The notes under the pieces: generated by a model
What the model was told of the DNA's origin: nothing
What the model saw: the letters and a program-made list of their open reading frames with translations, nothing else
Database searches by the model: none
Program-made: the position numbers and the translations under genes
Source: an uncultured Lachnospiraceae bacterium
GTDB lineage: Bacteria; Bacillota; Clostridia; Lachnospirales; Lachnospiraceae
Assembly (NCBI GenBank): GCA_910584325.1
Contig: CAJTZH010000042.1
Coordinates: 1 to 23,178, forward strand
Direction of reading: 5' to 3'
DNA: 23,178 nucleotides
Shown: piece by piece, positions 23,101 through 23,178 of the stretch
Numbering within the stretch: the stretch's first letter is position 1
How the letters are laid out: the number at the start of each line of letters is the position of its first letter

Positions 23101-23178
23101 AATGGCATCCGGAACGTCCTTTTGAAACGTCGCTCGCATATGAAGAGACCCGCAAAATTATGATGAATTTTATGAACA
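20160..23178 (+). CDS. Fused glutamine-kinase-like (PPDK/ATP-grasp + His domain) and class I amidotransferase; 3' end outside the window
   Basis: 1006 residues are visible with no stop; the gene leaves the right edge close to the expected end of its last domain. Domain order: PEP-synthase-type ATP-grasp (about 1-215; Lys10, IVVRSS at 57-62, NED 65-67, SGVVFSRD, LDIEFAV and QLRP); a long central domain with GHLRSGTYDIL (521-531); a swivelling phosphohistidine domain with GGAASHMAIRC (739-749, His744); then peptidase C26-type amidotransferase (about 793 onward) with ALITQRE, VVGGG, TCRGMQ (Cys895) and QWHPE (His983, Glu985). Campylobacter jejuni has Cj1418 (glutamine kinase) and Cj1417 (amide hydrolase) as separate proteins in capsule phosphoramidate synthesis; I infer a fusion of those activities. 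A plain PEP synthase or rifampin phosphotransferase would not carry the amidotransferase. The start is set by GGGAGG six bases before ATG. Confidence 0.85.
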   Translation, partial: MKNHTIISTKANTLFALQSLLTHSMIEEMFILYIGDFYKDRHAVCRQIMEQFKGKRIVVRSSYSNEDSFTHSNAGHYKSILDVDSSDDSQIIASIEEVIHSYEETDKLDYEQVLIQRQAEDVVISGVVFSRDIHGNRPYYLINYDDNGSTDSVTSGQGGTSLWIARDSDVSRLPLPWSNLIISVKEAESILDGLTLDIEFAVNSRNEVTLFQLRPLVASIRQERSMEDSAYFSLKKKLLLQYLSYENVITHSPMMFSDMAFWNPSEIIGTNPHPLDYSLYLKILTSHAWNEGLRELNYKTVNENLMYRLGNKPYISLDYSFYSLIPADFPEDLTERLVMFYKDQIVKNPTSHDKIEFEIVYSSFDFSTDKNTELLFDYGWTNEERNVLINALRRLTISVISNQRTFIHNDYVSLHKLELIRQRSEEFYKKEHPSSKDLIDEIARLLEGICYYGTPQFARQARIAFMSRAFCRTLVESGWFCEDEMNAFMSGVTTVSSEFDKDFKDFTGGKLSKKQFDKKYGHLRSGTYDILSERYADINFRSMTPKAPQKETRHISSNLNYQRLQEALNTACLPFDAQYFCQYLKMAIEQREYFKFEFTRSLSLVLELIKKLGQSLDIKKQDLCWLTVDDILAARIAGNLDDITGTWNEKIESRRELHKQQMSLILPDMITSPVSLDMIYVYEARPNFITSKIVEGEIVNLEEEPLADISGKIVAVTKADPGFEWIFAKGIKGFITKYGGAASHMAIRCAEFEIPAAIGCGEKIYSEVSRMSYIELDCSNGRISEGLPFSNLHALITQREGMNQYGDFTDILESAYIRFYELMGFIPKPVSNHTKNFEKLFDEPIDLLIVVGGGALNPALYDHPHNEELQPHRDATEEKLIRYCISHGIPIIATCRGMQYINVLLGGKLHYHPDLKVPHPRGTDHEVFMVEENRNIVVNNFHQDCVFFEDLAPCLTPVAIDVENNVVEAYKSEELKILGLQWHPERPFETSLAYEETRKIMMNFMN

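Noticed and set aside
21462..23139. Several minus-strand frames of 60-100 codons opposite the fused gene
   Set aside because: They are shadows of the plus-strand coding sequence without ribosome sites or known motifs.
1..23178. Mobile elements, CRISPR arrays, tRNA or rRNA genes
   Set aside because: No transposase or integrase frames, no regularly spaced repeats and no RNA gene signatures were seen.

Overview
The window looks like a chromosomal segment of a low-to-moderate GC Gram-positive anaerobe of the class Clostridia, most likely Lachnospiraceae. The support is a leucine T-box leader, an hprK/murB/rapZ/whiA/crh-like cluster, FtsH and UvrC in tandem, strong AGGAGG ribosome binding sites, and NADP-type glutamate dehydrogenase as a single gene. 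I see no insertion sequence, integrase, CRISPR array, rRNA or tRNA.

Layout. (1) 1-2220: a broken tail of a membrane protein at the left edge, gdhA on the minus strand with its own promoter and terminator, a perfect 17-bp inverted repeat upstream of it, and a short remnant of an EAL-domain (c-di-GMP phosphodiesterase) gene. (2) 2245-4311: leuA on the plus strand under a leucine T-box leader, ending in a terminator shared with the convergent operon. (3) 4326-13234: a long minus-strand run read as ftsH - uvrC - hprK - ROK glucokinase - murB - rapZ - whiA - crh-like, with promoters upstream of ftsH and of hprK. HprK and the Crh-like protein form a carbon catabolite signalling pair. Glucokinase, MurB and RapZ link sugar use to cell-wall precursor supply. 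GlmR (YvcK), which often sits between rapZ and whiA, is absent here. (4) 13302-16118: pyrG (CTP synthase) divergent from ftsH, then a 317-residue protein with FliD-like features and no named function, closed by a strong terminator. (5) 16125-20052: a minus-strand operon of an OLD-like AAA ATPase/TOPRIM protein, ktrB and ktrA (potassium uptake). (6) 20096-23178: on the plus strand, a very large reading frame that runs off the right edge (1006 residues visible).

The most interesting item is that last gene. It joins a PEP-synthase-like ATP-grasp domain, a long central domain, a swivelling phosphohistidine domain (His744) and a class I glutamine amidotransferase/peptidase C26 domain with an intact Cys895-His983-Glu985 triad. 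In Campylobacter jejuni the same two activities are separate proteins, glutamine kinase Cj1418 and the hydrolase Cj1417, which help make the phosphoramidate of the capsule. I infer that this is a one-chain version of those steps in a Gram-positive gut-type bacterium. The inference rests on motifs and domain order only; the genes beyond the right edge would test it.

Other points worth a look: an HPr homologue with Glu in place of the phosphorylated His15 but with Ser46 kept; RapZ with Met in place of the Walker A lysine; and a four-cysteine cluster inside the OLD-like ATPase.
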